NCBI GenBank assembly: GCA_021789395.1 | Contig: JAJYJP010000012.1 | Coordinates: 1 to 15,443 of the forward strand | Source of the DNA: a bacterium | GTDB lineage: Bacteria > Patescibacteriota > Minisyncoccia > Moranbacterales > UBA2206 | Direction: 5' to 3' | DNA length: 15,443 bases | Shown: positions 1 through 7,255 of the stretch, in pieces | Layout of the letters: every line of letters begins with the position of its first letter | Numbering within the stretch: the stretch's first letter is position 1 | Made by a program: the position numbers and the translations under genes | The notes under the pieces: model-generated | Told to the model about the DNA's origin: nothing | What the model saw: only the letters and a program-made list of their open reading frames with translations | Databases searched by the model: none

Positions 1-2
1 GA

Positions 3-122
3 AAGATTAAGCTATGGAATATCCATTACAACAACCTGGAACACTGCGGTTTGAATGGGAAAAGTCCAAATGAAATGCTACAATTATTATTAAATACAAA
101 ACCGACAAATGTCTGTGTGTAA
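3..122 (+). CDS. C-terminal end of a DDE/integrase-type transposase (partial, runs off left edge)
   Basis: An open frame enters from the left edge and stops with TAA at 120-122, giving 39 visible residues. It contains YNNLEHCGLNGKSPNEML, which follows the pattern at the end of the rve integrase core of IS3/IS481-type transposases (YN, two residues, x-H, then L-x-G, then (T/S)P-x-E-x-L). The catalytic D, D and E residues lie upstream and are not visible, so activity cannot be judged. The glycan operon promoter begins only 11 nt after the stop, so the element's right end must lie in or just before that promoter. No terminal inverted repeat can be assigned without the other end. The call rests on the motif pattern alone. 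Confidence 0.6.
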   Translation, partial: KIKLWNIHYNNLEHCGLNGKSPNEMLQLLLNTKPTNVCV

Positions 123-132
123 AACAAGTTAT

Positions 133-161
133 TTGCCAACCATCCGGAATTTCATTAAAAT
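133..161 (+). promoter_or_regulatory. Predicted sigma70-type promoter of the GT2-UGDH-GT2-PAP2 operon
   Basis: TTGCCA (133-138) and TAAAAT (156-161) are separated by exactly 17 nt, each matching the consensus hexamer at 5 of 6 positions. Transcription would start near 168, about 20 nt before the ATG at 189. It sits right after the transposase stop codon, so it may lie at or across the insertion-element junction. Confidence 0.55.
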
Positions 162-188
162 GGAGAAAGTTACAATTAAACTTAAAAT

Positions 189-1190
189 ATGGACGAAAAG
201 TCATACGTTTCAACTATTGCTCCGACGAAAGAAGGAGATATAAATTTGCGCTTGCCGGAAAAATTGGACATTTCCGTCGTTGTGCCGCTCTATAACGAAG
301 AAGGCAATGTCAGAGAGTTGCACCGGCGCATCTTGGAAGCTTGCCAAAAATTAAATAAGCCTTTCGAAATCATTTTTATCGATGACGGCTCGTCTGATGC
401 GACCGTAAAAAATTGCGAAGGACTGAGACCTCTGAAGCTGATCAAATTCCGCAAAAATTTCGGACAGACCGCGGCCTTTGACGCCGGCATTAAAGAGGCC
501 AAAGGTGACATCGTCATCACGATGGACGGCGATTTGCAGAACGATCCTAATGACATCAAGTTGCTTCTGGAAGAAATGGAAAAAGGTTACGACGTGGTTT
601 CCGGCTGGCGCTGGCAACGAAAAGATACTCTAAGCAAACATCTGGCATCGCGCACCGCCAACTTGCTCCGCAAGGTTCTGATTCACGACAAGATCCACGA
701 CAGCGGCTGCAGCTTGAAAGCCTACAAGCGCGAATGTTTCAACGACGTCGATCTTTTCGGCGAGATGCACCGGTTCATTCCGGCCATTCTGGAAATCGAG
801 GGCTATAGAGTCGGAGAAGTGAAAGTGTCGCACCACGCGCGCGTCCATGGCAAGACGAAATATAATTGGAAACGCGGCATTAAAGGTGTCGTCGACATGA
901 TTTCGATCTGGTTCTGGCGATCATATTCCAACCGCCCGCTCCATCTTTTTGGCGGAACCGGAATCGTGTTTTCTTTGGCCGGACTAATCATTCTTGTTTG
1001 GATGGCGCTGGAAAAAATAATTTTCGGAACCGCTATTTCGGAAAAGATCTGGCCGCTGATGGGCGTGTTTCTGATTTTGGTCGGCATTCAGCTGTTTGTC
1101 TTTGGACTTCTGGCTGACATTATGGTCAAAACCTATTACAAGAATAGGAATCATATGAACTATTCGATCAAAGAAATAATCAACCAATAA
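189..1190 (+). CDS. GT2 polyprenyl-phosphate glycosyltransferase (DPM1/ArnC/GtrB-like) with two C-terminal membrane helices
   Basis: This enzyme is expected to move a sugar from a nucleotide donor onto undecaprenyl phosphate at the cytoplasmic membrane face. The 333-residue protein has the family layout: VVPLYNEE at 31-38, the nucleotide-binding IDDGSSD at 64-70, a metal-binding DGD at 113-115 followed by LQNDP, a DSGCSLKAY segment at 171-179, and GKTKYNW at 221-227. Two hydrophobic helices follow at about 251-273 and 288-310, as in GtrB/DPM1 type III-like proteins. A 27-residue tail precedes the fold; the next in-frame ATG falls inside the DGD motif, so ATG 189 is the practical start. GGAGAAAG at 162-169 is 19 nt from the start, too far for a normal Shine-Dalgarno. 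First gene of a four-gene operon. The sugar is not determinable. Confidence 0.88.
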   Translation: MDEKSYVSTIAPTKEGDINLRLPEKLDISVVVPLYNEEGNVRELHRRILEACQKLNKPFEIIFIDDGSSDATVKNCEGLRPLKLIKFRKNFGQTAAFDAGIKEAKGDIVITMDGDLQNDPNDIKLLLEEMEKGYDVVSGWRWQRKDTLSKHLASRTANLLRKVLIHDKIHDSGCSLKAYKRECFNDVDLFGEMHRFIPAILEIEGYRVGEVKVSHHARVHGKTKYNWKRGIKGVVDMISIWFWRSYSNRPLHLFGGTGIVFSLAGLIILVWMALEKIIFGTAISEKIWPLMGVFLILVGIQLFVFGLLADIMVKTYYKNRNHMNYSIKEIINQ

Positions 1191-1199
1191 AAAATAAAT

Positions 1200-2627
1200 A
1201 TGAAAATCGGAGTAATTGGAATCGGTTTTGTCGGTCTGCCTCTGGCGGCAGCATTTGCGGATATGGGAAACCATGTTTATTGTCTGGATACAGATGCCAA
1301 GAAAATCGAAGGATTGAAAAATGGAGTGATTCCCATAAATGAACCTGGGATCGAGCCGTTGGTCATGAAAGGATTAGAACATAAGCTTCTGAATTTCACT
1401 ACCAACTACGATGAAACGCTACAAAACAGCGAGATCGTTTTTATCGCGGTCGGAACACCTCCGGGAGAAGATGGCAGCGCCGATCTGCGTTTCGTAGAAA
1501 GCGTGGCGCGCGAGATCGGAAGCCGGATGACCAGACCTCTCATCATCGCCGACAAATCAACCGTGCCGGTGGGAACCGCCGATCGCGTCCGCACGATCAT
1601 CAAAGAGGAGTTGGACAAACGCGGAGCTTCAATCGATTTTCATGTCATCAGCAATCCGGAATTTATGGCCGAAGGGCGGGCGGTAAAAGATATGATGGAA
1701 CCCAGCCGGGTAGTCGTCGGAACGGATAATGATAAGGTGGCAGAGGCCGTTCATAAACTGTATAAGCCATTCATGATGCGTGAAGACCGCTTCCATCCGA
1801 TGGGAGTGAAAGATGCCGAGCTGACAAAATATACCGGCAACACCGACTTGGCGATGAAGATTTCTTTTATCAATGCGATTGCCGGACTTTGCGAATTGTT
1901 GCCCGGAACAGATGTGGAAAATATCGCCGCCGGTATCGGCAGTGATCCGCGGATCGGACCTTACTTTCTCCATCCCAGCTGCGGCTACGGCGGTAGCTGT
2001 TTCCCCAAAGACGTAAAGGCGCTCATCGCTTTTTCCAAAAAAGCCGGTCTTCCTAAACCATTCCTCCAGCTTTTCCAAGCAATCGAAGACGTGAACGAAT
2101 ATCAAAAAAGCGTCATCCCGAGAAAGATCATTGCCCGTTTCGGTGAAGACCTTTCCGGCAAAAAATTCGCGCTTTGGGGATTGGCTTTCAAAGCCAAAAC
2201 GAACGATATGCGTGAATCGGCAGCCATTACCATCGTGGAAGAACTGACAAAGAGAGGAGCGACTGTCGTGGCATACGATCCTTTGGCCATCCACGAAGCT
2301 CAAAACGTGTACTTAAAAAACAGCCAAGACGTGATCTACGAGGAGCAAGACAAATACAAAATTTTAGAAGGATGCGAAGCGCTCATCATCGCGACGGAGA
2401 CTTCGGAATACCGGGCGATCGATTTCGACCAAGCCAAGAAACTTTTAAACAACCCGGTCATTTTCGATGGAAGAAATCTTTTTGATGTCAAAACTATGAA
2501 AGATGTGGAATTTGAGTATTACGCCATCGGAAGAGGCGACCGAATCGCTTACCAAAAAATCCGGCTATCGAATGATCCGTTGGAAAAAAACACAGTTGAA
2601 ATTCCGGAAATGGCCAAAGTTTCCTAA
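1200..2627 (+). CDS. UDP-glucose 6-dehydrogenase family nucleotide-sugar dehydrogenase
   Basis: Predicted to oxidise the C6 of a UDP-sugar twice with NAD+, most likely UDP-glucose to UDP-glucuronate, in the cytoplasm. The 475-residue protein has a Rossmann GIGFVG at 7-12, NPEFMAEG at 152-159, the lysine of AMKISF (K220), and the nucleophilic cysteine C267 inside GGSCFPKD (264-271). The C-terminal UDP-binding domain shows GLAFKAKTNDMRES at 327-340. The NPEF-x-x-EG and P-x-R-V-V-x-G segments favour the UDP-glucose branch over UDP-ManNAc dehydrogenase, but that choice is an inference. The loop before the active site reads PSCGYGG, with Ser where Gly is common. Starts 9 nt after the GT2 gene with no Shine-Dalgarno, so it is probably co-transcribed. 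Its product could be the donor for a neighbouring GT2 or a precursor for pentose donors made elsewhere. Confidence 0.92.
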   Translation: MKIGVIGIGFVGLPLAAAFADMGNHVYCLDTDAKKIEGLKNGVIPINEPGIEPLVMKGLEHKLLNFTTNYDETLQNSEIVFIAVGTPPGEDGSADLRFVESVAREIGSRMTRPLIIADKSTVPVGTADRVRTIIKEELDKRGASIDFHVISNPEFMAEGRAVKDMMEPSRVVVGTDNDKVAEAVHKLYKPFMMREDRFHPMGVKDAELTKYTGNTDLAMKISFINAIAGLCELLPGTDVENIAAGIGSDPRIGPYFLHPSCGYGGSCFPKDVKALIAFSKKAGLPKPFLQLFQAIEDVNEYQKSVIPRKIIARFGEDLSGKKFALWGLAFKAKTNDMRESAAITIVEELTKRGATVVAYDPLAIHEAQNVYLKNSQDVIYEEQDKYKILEGCEALIIATETSEYRAIDFDQAKKLLNNPVIFDGRNLFDVKTMKDVEFEYYAIGRGDRIAYQKIRLSNDPLEKNTVEIPEMAKVS

Positions 2628-2645
2628 TTTTTTCTTTTCGGTTTT

Positions 2646-3593
2646 ATGAAACTTATTTCAATCGTCGTCCCTGCCCATAACGAGGAAAAAAATATCCCCT
2701 TGGTTTCTGATGCGATCAAAAAAGTTTTCCAGCCGCTGGCAAGCCGGTATGATTTCGAAATCGTTTTTATCAACGACGGGAGCCGCGATAACACTTTTGA
2801 GGAGATGGAAAAATTGGCGCAAGCGGATCCGCGGGTAAAATACATAAACTTTTCCCGCAACTTCGGAAAAGAAATTGCGACGACCGCTGGTATCAATAAT
2901 TGCTCAGGCGATGCCTGCATCATGATCGATGCCGATCTTCAGCATCCCGTGGAGCTCATTCCGGAATTCATCAAGAAATGGGAAAATGGCGCAGACGTGG
3001 TGATCGGCGTGCGAAAAGAAAGCAAGAGCGACAGCGCTTTTAAAAAAACAGGTTCAAAATTATTTTACAAAATATTGAACCGCATCGCAGAAATGAAAGT
3101 TATTCCTGGATCGACCGACTTTCGTTTGATCGACAGGAAAGTGATCGAAGAATTCAAACGTTTCACGGAGAGAGGCCGGATGACGCGGGCACTCATCGAC
3201 TGGCTCGGCTTCGACCGGAGCTTCATCTATTTTGACGCCAAGGAACGTATCAACGGAACGGCCAGCTACAGCGTTTGGAAATTAACCAGACTGGCGTTAG
3301 ACAGCTTCGTTTCGCTCAGTCTGTTGCCGCTGCGGCTAGGCGGATATTTGGGGATTATCCTGATGTTACTGTCCGGAGCGCTTGGCTTCATCGTCCTGAT
3401 CGGAAAATATGTATTGCACAACAGCATATTCATACATTCGTTTTCCGATACTCAGAACATGGCCATTTTCATCATTTTTTTGGTCAGCATAATCCTGGTT
3501 TCGCTGGGCTTGATAGCTTTGTATATAGAAAACATCCACCGAGAAGTGATTGAACGTCCGATCTATGTCATAAAAGATAAAAAATTAAATTAA
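2646..3593 (+). CDS. Second GT2 polyprenyl-phosphate glycosyltransferase (GtrB/DPM1-like)
   Basis: A 315-residue relative of the first operon gene, expected to form a second undecaprenyl-phosphate-linked sugar. Visible motifs are SIVVPAHNEE at 5-14, INDGSRDNT at 42-50, the DAD metal-binding motif at 95-97 followed by LQHP, and GSTDFRLIDR at 155-164. Two membrane helices lie at about 230-252 and 272-295, and the chain ends in a charged cytoplasmic tail. This copy is closer to the classic GtrB pattern (DADLQHP) than the first (DGDLQNDP), so the two probably handle different donors; that is inference. Gap to the dehydrogenase is 18 nt. No Shine-Dalgarno is visible in the T-rich stretch before the ATG. 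Confidence 0.9.
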   Translation: MKLISIVVPAHNEEKNIPLVSDAIKKVFQPLASRYDFEIVFINDGSRDNTFEEMEKLAQADPRVKYINFSRNFGKEIATTAGINNCSGDACIMIDADLQHPVELIPEFIKKWENGADVVIGVRKESKSDSAFKKTGSKLFYKILNRIAEMKVIPGSTDFRLIDRKVIEEFKRFTERGRMTRALIDWLGFDRSFIYFDAKERINGTASYSVWKLTRLALDSFVSLSLLPLRLGGYLGIILMLLSGALGFIVLIGKYVLHNSIFIHSFSDTQNMAIFIIFLVSIILVSLGLIALYIENIHREVIERPIYVIKDKKLN

Positions 3594-3605
3594 ATTTCAA
3601 ACATT

Positions 3606-4106
3606 ATGAATGCGCTAATCATATTCGGAGCCAAATATTTGATTTACATCTTGCTGGTATTCGCCGCTATTTATTTCTTCCTGCAACCGCGCGAGAAACA
3701 GAAAGAGATTGCCATCTTCGGCATAATTGTTTTGCCGGTAACTTATATCGCCGCCAAACTTTCCGGATTGTTCTATTACGATCCGCGCCCATTCGTTATC
3801 GGACATTTTACGCCGCTCATCCCGCATATTGCCGACAACGGCTTCCCGTCCGATCACGCCTTACTGGGAAGTGCTGTAGCCACGGTGGCGTTTTATTTCA
3901 ATAAAAAGTGGGGGGTGTTTCTTTTTTTACTGACCGTTCTAATCGGCGCCGCACGCGTACTGGCGGAAATCCATCACGCGGTCGACATTCTGGGCAGCAT
4001 GGTAATAGCGATCGCGGTCGCGATCATCTTTGCCAAATTCGTGTTTGAACAGAAATATTTCAAACAAATCGTCGGGAAATTTATCACGAAACCGGCACGA
4101 AAATAA
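3606..4106 (+). CDS. PAP2 family phosphatase, BcrC-like undecaprenyl-diphosphatase
   Basis: Likely dephosphorylates undecaprenyl diphosphate or another lipid phosphate at the outer face of the membrane, returning undecaprenyl phosphate for the lipid-sugar pathway beside it. The 166-residue protein is mostly membrane-embedded. Signature parts are PRPFV at 60-64, HIADNGFPSDH at 74-84 (the BcrC-type PSDH rather than PSGH), and R117-x5-H123-x3-D127, which fits the third acid-phosphatase motif exactly apart from Ala in place of the Ser before Arg. The lysine of the canonical KX6RP motif is not at its usual spacing; the nearest is K51, nine residues before R61. Gap to the GT2 gene is 12 nt, and it closes the operon before the shared terminator. 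Confidence 0.85.
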   Translation: MNALIIFGAKYLIYILLVFAAIYFFLQPREKQKEIAIFGIIVLPVTYIAAKLSGLFYYDPRPFVIGHFTPLIPHIADNGFPSDHALLGSAVATVAFYFNKKWGVFLFLLTVLIGAARVLAEIHHAVDILGSMVIAIAVAIIFAKFVFEQKYFKQIVGKFITKPARK

Positions 4107-4129
4107 TTCTTCCAAAATTCAGACAACAA

Positions 4130-4157
4130 AAAAACAGCACTGGGAGTTGCTGTTTTT
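4130..4157. terminator. Bidirectional intrinsic terminator between convergent operons
   Basis: A 10-bp perfect stem pairs AAAAACAGCA (4130-4139) with TGCTGTTTTT (4148-4157) around an 8-nt loop. The A-run on one arm and T-run on the other supply a U-tract in both directions. It lies between the PAP2 stop at 4106 and the glycosidase stop at 4181, so it can serve both operons. Confidence 0.85.
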
Positions 4158-4180
4158 AATTTTATATATCCGAATCGCGA

Positions 4181-5386
4181 CTATTTCTTATAGACATAGA
4201 AGAAATCCTTGGTATACCCGTTCAAATATTCTTTCGATCCGTCAGTCAATTCTTTGTTCAGGGTAGTGGAAGTATATTTGCCCGGCCCGGCCGGCTCAAA
4301 AATGTTGAAGCGGACCCAGAAAGGGTTGATGTCGAGTTGGATCGCATTAACGGCCCCGGCAGCTTTCAAGGCATCAGCCAAAGTGATCGGGGTAAGATTG
4401 TTACCGACCGCAAAAATCAGATTGCCGTTGGCGGTCAGACCGAGGCCGGAACGCCAGGTGTAAATGTCGAACGTGCCAGTCACCAGACGCCCCCAAAATT
4501 TCCGGTTCTGCGGCTGAGTCACTTCAACTTTTCCGTTTTCAATAAGGATCGGGCAATTCTGACGGACAAAGGCAATATCATTGCCTAAATTTTGACCGGT
4601 ATAATTGATTATTTTCAACGAACCGTCGTTATAGCCGACCAGGGTTCCTAAATTTTTCTCGAGCGGAAGATAAGTAGTATTGCCGACGATCATTCCAAAC
4701 TGGCCGTCCTTATATTGGAAACCGCCGTCAAAGGCCGCGATCAGTCTTCCACTATTGATGATGTCTCTAGGAACAACGCCCGGACCAGGCTTGCCGACGG
4801 GTCCGCCCGGTTGTTGCGTTCCCGCCACACTACCCAGTTTCATCTGACTCATATCCATCTGGACAAGCGTCGTAATTGAATATGAACGCTGGGGATCGGA
4901 GCGAACAAATGTATAAGCCATCGCTTCCTTCCCGGGAAACAGGGCGAGCGGATAATCTTTCCAAATTCCCTCGCCGGACAGCGGCTTAAATTTGTTGTCC
5001 ATCACTATCGGCTTGAGATCCAGGTTATTTTTTGCGGTGTTTGTGGCAACAGCAGTTCCCGAATCAAATTTAGGCGCGCTTACCGGGTGAATATCCGAAG
5101 TCAGTCGATCGAAAGTGTCGGAAGAATTAAAAAATATTTTTTCCAGATAAATCACATTTCTGCTTCCGATGATCGGCCGCAAAACATTATCGGTAAAAAC
5201 CGCCGCCGCTCCCGTATCAAGCTTCAAAAAAAGAATCAGAGCTATAAAAATTATCAACAGAGGCAAAACAATCCATCTTATCAGTTTGGACTTAAATATC
5301 CTGGACCAATTCGTCTTTCCTTTGTCCGATTTCGGCATTTCGATCGGATCGGTGGAGACTGGTATTTTTTGTGGCACTTCTTCCAT
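4181..5386 (-). CDS. Membrane-anchored phosphodiester glycosidase domain protein (NAGPA/DUF2233-like)
   Basis: NAGPA-domain proteins hydrolyse sugar-1-phosphodiester bonds; here the domain would sit outside the membrane. The 401-residue protein has a charged N-terminus, one membrane helix at about 37-56 with no clear cleavage site, a linker region, then the domain. Family landmarks are FDGGFQ at 219-224 (in place of NGGFF), WRSGLGLTANG at 311-321 (the R-T/S-x-x-G block), and AVNAIQLDIN at 345-354, where D352 aligns with the Asp of the usual LDGGGS. The divergence of that last motif (LDIN instead of LDGG) means activity is unproven. A Gly/Pro-rich stretch lies at 191-205. It starts 47 nt after the GT-C gene on the same strand, so co-transcription is likely. 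The tail, rich in aromatic residues and ending FFYVYKK, looks lineage-specific. Stop codon TAG. Confidence 0.72.
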   Translation of the reverse strand: MEEVPQKIPVSTDPIEMPKSDKGKTNWSRIFKSKLIRWIVLPLLIIFIALILFLKLDTGAAAVFTDNVLRPIIGSRNVIYLEKIFFNSSDTFDRLTSDIHPVSAPKFDSGTAVATNTAKNNLDLKPIVMDNKFKPLSGEGIWKDYPLALFPGKEAMAYTFVRSDPQRSYSITTLVQMDMSQMKLGSVAGTQQPGGPVGKPGPGVVPRDIINSGRLIAAFDGGFQYKDGQFGMIVGNTTYLPLEKNLGTLVGYNDGSLKIINYTGQNLGNDIAFVRQNCPILIENGKVEVTQPQNRKFWGRLVTGTFDIYTWRSGLGLTANGNLIFAVGNNLTPITLADALKAAGAVNAIQLDINPFWVRFNIFEPAGPGKYTSTTLNKELTDGSKEYLNGYTKDFFYVYKK

Positions 5387-5433
5387 AACTTTTACAAATT
5401 ATTACATTTAAACATTGTTAGGCCCATAATATC

Positions 5434-7191
5434 CTAGTTTTCAAAAAGTTTTTTCCAGGTCATCAATTTTGAAATCTGTCGGGCCTGAAGCGACTTACCT
5501 TGATGCTTCTGGATCAACTTATTCACAAACTGGGATTTGGGTTGGAGATAATAAACAATCAGGGAGCCGAAATCTTGCGAGCCGACAGTAGAAAATCTGT
5601 AATCCCGCTTGGCTGCGAACGGGTCATTCTTGGTAGGATCGGCGATTATGAAATAATTTCCTTCCGCATACACAACAAATGGCGACTCGCCTTGACCCTT
5701 GTCAAAGTAGGGAACGCCTTTGAGCTTCAATTGATACCAGAGCGCCTCGTAATATTTGTGCGTCACCTGGAGGTAGACGGGATAATGGTTTTTTTCGTAC
5801 TTTGAATATATGTAATTGGCGATAGCCGTCTCCTGATAATAAGTTAAGCGCGAATTATCCGGAAAAACATCTTCCGTTTCCACATCTTGATCGGAATGGC
5901 CGGCATTTTTCAATTGGTCAAAATCGGCTCTGACTTTCTGCAGATTCAGTGCGGCCAAAACGATTATGACTAAACTAAAAATAATAAGTCGCCATTTGTC
6001 TTTTTCCGGCGCCAAAAAATCTAATGCGAGGCCTAAGAAAATTATAGCAAGAGGACTTACAAAAAGGAAGAATCGCGGTTCGATCGAATAATCAGAGTGG
6101 ATAAGCGCAAACATATAAGCAAAAAATACATAAAACCACAACAAAATAAGAAGGAGAAAATTTCTTCGATCATCTTCATCCTCTTTGCGGAAATTTCTGA
6201 TCGCGAAATAAGTCCCCAGGATTATGACCAGGAGTCCGAAAATTTTTACCGCCACGGATTCTTTGCATGACACGCCAGGTCTGCAGAGCGGCACGAGGTC
6301 CGTTCCGCTTCCGTGCTCTACGGCATTGTTTATAACATCCTGCCCTGTCAGTATCAGGGAAAATTCAGATGCGTGATATTCGATGTCGTTGATCGTACTT
6401 GTGATCAAAGAACCTCCTTGTCCGCGATGGACCCTGGTCATTTCTTTGCCGAAAAAAGCCAGATCTTGTCCGTGCGTTTTTATCTCATTCAGCACGACCG
6501 GCAAATACATCATCAAGACGATAAGCACGGCACCGATCCAGGCCGGCCAAGAGAAACGCGGACGCTTGATGATCAGAAACAAAATAAAAATGACTGGGAC
6601 GGTGAAGAACGCGTTGAAATGAATCTGGGAAGTGAAAGTAGCCAGCGCTACCGCGATCAAAAACCAAACATTTTTTCTTTTTTCATTTTTAGACACAGCG
6701 CGCAAAAGCGCGTAAGCCAGAGCGATTCCCAGGAACGGCAAGACATTCGGGCTCCAGGAGAAACGCGAATACAAGATAAGGTAGAGCGAGGTTGCGTAAA
6801 GCGCCAAGAGTCCTAAGGATGTCTGCTTGGAAAAATATCGCCGGATGAAAATATAAAAAAGTGGAAGTGCCAGAATAGCCAGACTCAGAACTCCGCCAGC
6901 GTGCCCTTGCGGCGTGTTACCGAAAATTTTGGCAGCCAGATATTCCAAGTAATAGAAAGCTGGTCCCAAGCGCAAAGATTGGCTGCCGGCGTTCGGTCCG
7001 AGGAGCGGAAGATTGGCAATGCCGTGCGCAACCGCCGGAGAAACGAGATTGAAATCGAAAGTTTGGTCGACTTCGAAATGCAGCCAGTCGGAAAAATGAT
7101 AGGTCCTTAAAAAAATCCCAAAAGCGATTATCAGGACCGCCAAAATTATCTCGAATTTATTTTTTCCAAGTTTTTCTAAAAATTTTTCCAT
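5434..7191 (-). CDS. GT-C fold membrane glycosyltransferase (PMT_2/ArnT-like), paralogue 1
   Basis: Expected to transfer a sugar from a polyprenyl-phosphate donor to an outer-face acceptor. The 585-residue protein has many membrane helices, the first at about 13-28, followed by an outer loop with the acidic pair D42 and D46 (VDQTFD), matching the catalytic-loop acid of GT-C enzymes. Features shared with the three plus-strand paralogues are IFLRTYH at 26-32, LPLLGPNAG at 61-69, LGPAFYY at 75-81, RFSWSPN at 143-149, QIH at 189-191, NEIKTHG at 235-241 and R373 in the late membrane motif PRFF. A soluble C-terminal domain follows at about 410-585. Its only two cysteines are C303 and C309, six residues apart in one loop. 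It follows a minus-strand terminator and precedes the glycosidase gene. Stop codon TAG. Donor and acceptor are unknown. Confidence 0.82.
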   Translation of the reverse strand: MEKFLEKLGKNKFEIILAVLIIAFGIFLRTYHFSDWLHFEVDQTFDFNLVSPAVAHGIANLPLLGPNAGSQSLRLGPAFYYLEYLAAKIFGNTPQGHAGGVLSLAILALPLFYIFIRRYFSKQTSLGLLALYATSLYLILYSRFSWSPNVLPFLGIALAYALLRAVSKNEKRKNVWFLIAVALATFTSQIHFNAFFTVPVIFILFLIIKRPRFSWPAWIGAVLIVLMMYLPVVLNEIKTHGQDLAFFGKEMTRVHRGQGGSLITSTINDIEYHASEFSLILTGQDVINNAVEHGSGTDLVPLCRPGVSCKESVAVKIFGLLVIILGTYFAIRNFRKEDEDDRRNFLLLILLWFYVFFAYMFALIHSDYSIEPRFFLFVSPLAIIFLGLALDFLAPEKDKWRLIIFSLVIIVLAALNLQKVRADFDQLKNAGHSDQDVETEDVFPDNSRLTYYQETAIANYIYSKYEKNHYPVYLQVTHKYYEALWYQLKLKGVPYFDKGQGESPFVVYAEGNYFIIADPTKNDPFAAKRDYRFSTVGSQDFGSLIVYYLQPKSQFVNKLIQKHQGKSLQARQISKLMTWKKLFEN

Positions 7192-7200
7192 ACGTCATAC

Positions 7201-7217
7201 ATTTAATTGAATTAAAT
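7201..7217. repeat. 17-bp perfect odd-centred palindrome before the minus-strand GT-C gene
   Basis: ATTTAATT and AATTAAAT flank a single G, ending 9 nt upstream of the GT-C start codon (minus strand). It could be an operator, but the sequence is pure A/T apart from its centre, so chance is a real alternative. Confidence 0.35.
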
Positions 7218-7218
7218 A

Positions 7219-7253
7219 AAAAAACCACCCTTAAAAAACCAGGGCGATTTTTT
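7219..7253 (-). terminator. Intrinsic terminator of the deacetylase gene, minus-strand specific
   Basis: Read as minus-strand RNA, AAAAAAUCGCCCU pairs with AGGGUGGUUUUUU over 13 positions, including two G-U pairs, around a 9-nt loop. On the plus strand those two positions become A/C mismatches, so the hairpin favours minus-strand transcripts. It begins 3 nt after the TGA stop of the deacetylase gene, and its U-run continues towards the next gene. The GT-C gene downstream therefore needs its own promoter or read-through. Confidence 0.75.
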
Positions 7254-7255
7254 AA

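Noticed and set aside
7..213. Minus-strand 68-residue open frame at the left edge
   Set aside because: It runs opposite the transposase tail and over the operon promoter and the first codons of the GT2 gene; its translation shows no family features.
1629..2303. 224-residue minus-strand open frame inside the dehydrogenase gene
   Set aside because: It lies wholly opposite a gene with clear UGDH motifs, and its translation is His/Cys-rich without a recognisable domain, typical of an antisense shadow.
6313..6816. 167-residue plus-strand open frame inside the minus-strand GT-C gene
   Set aside because: It overlaps membrane helices of a well-supported gene and reads as low-complexity, charged sequence.
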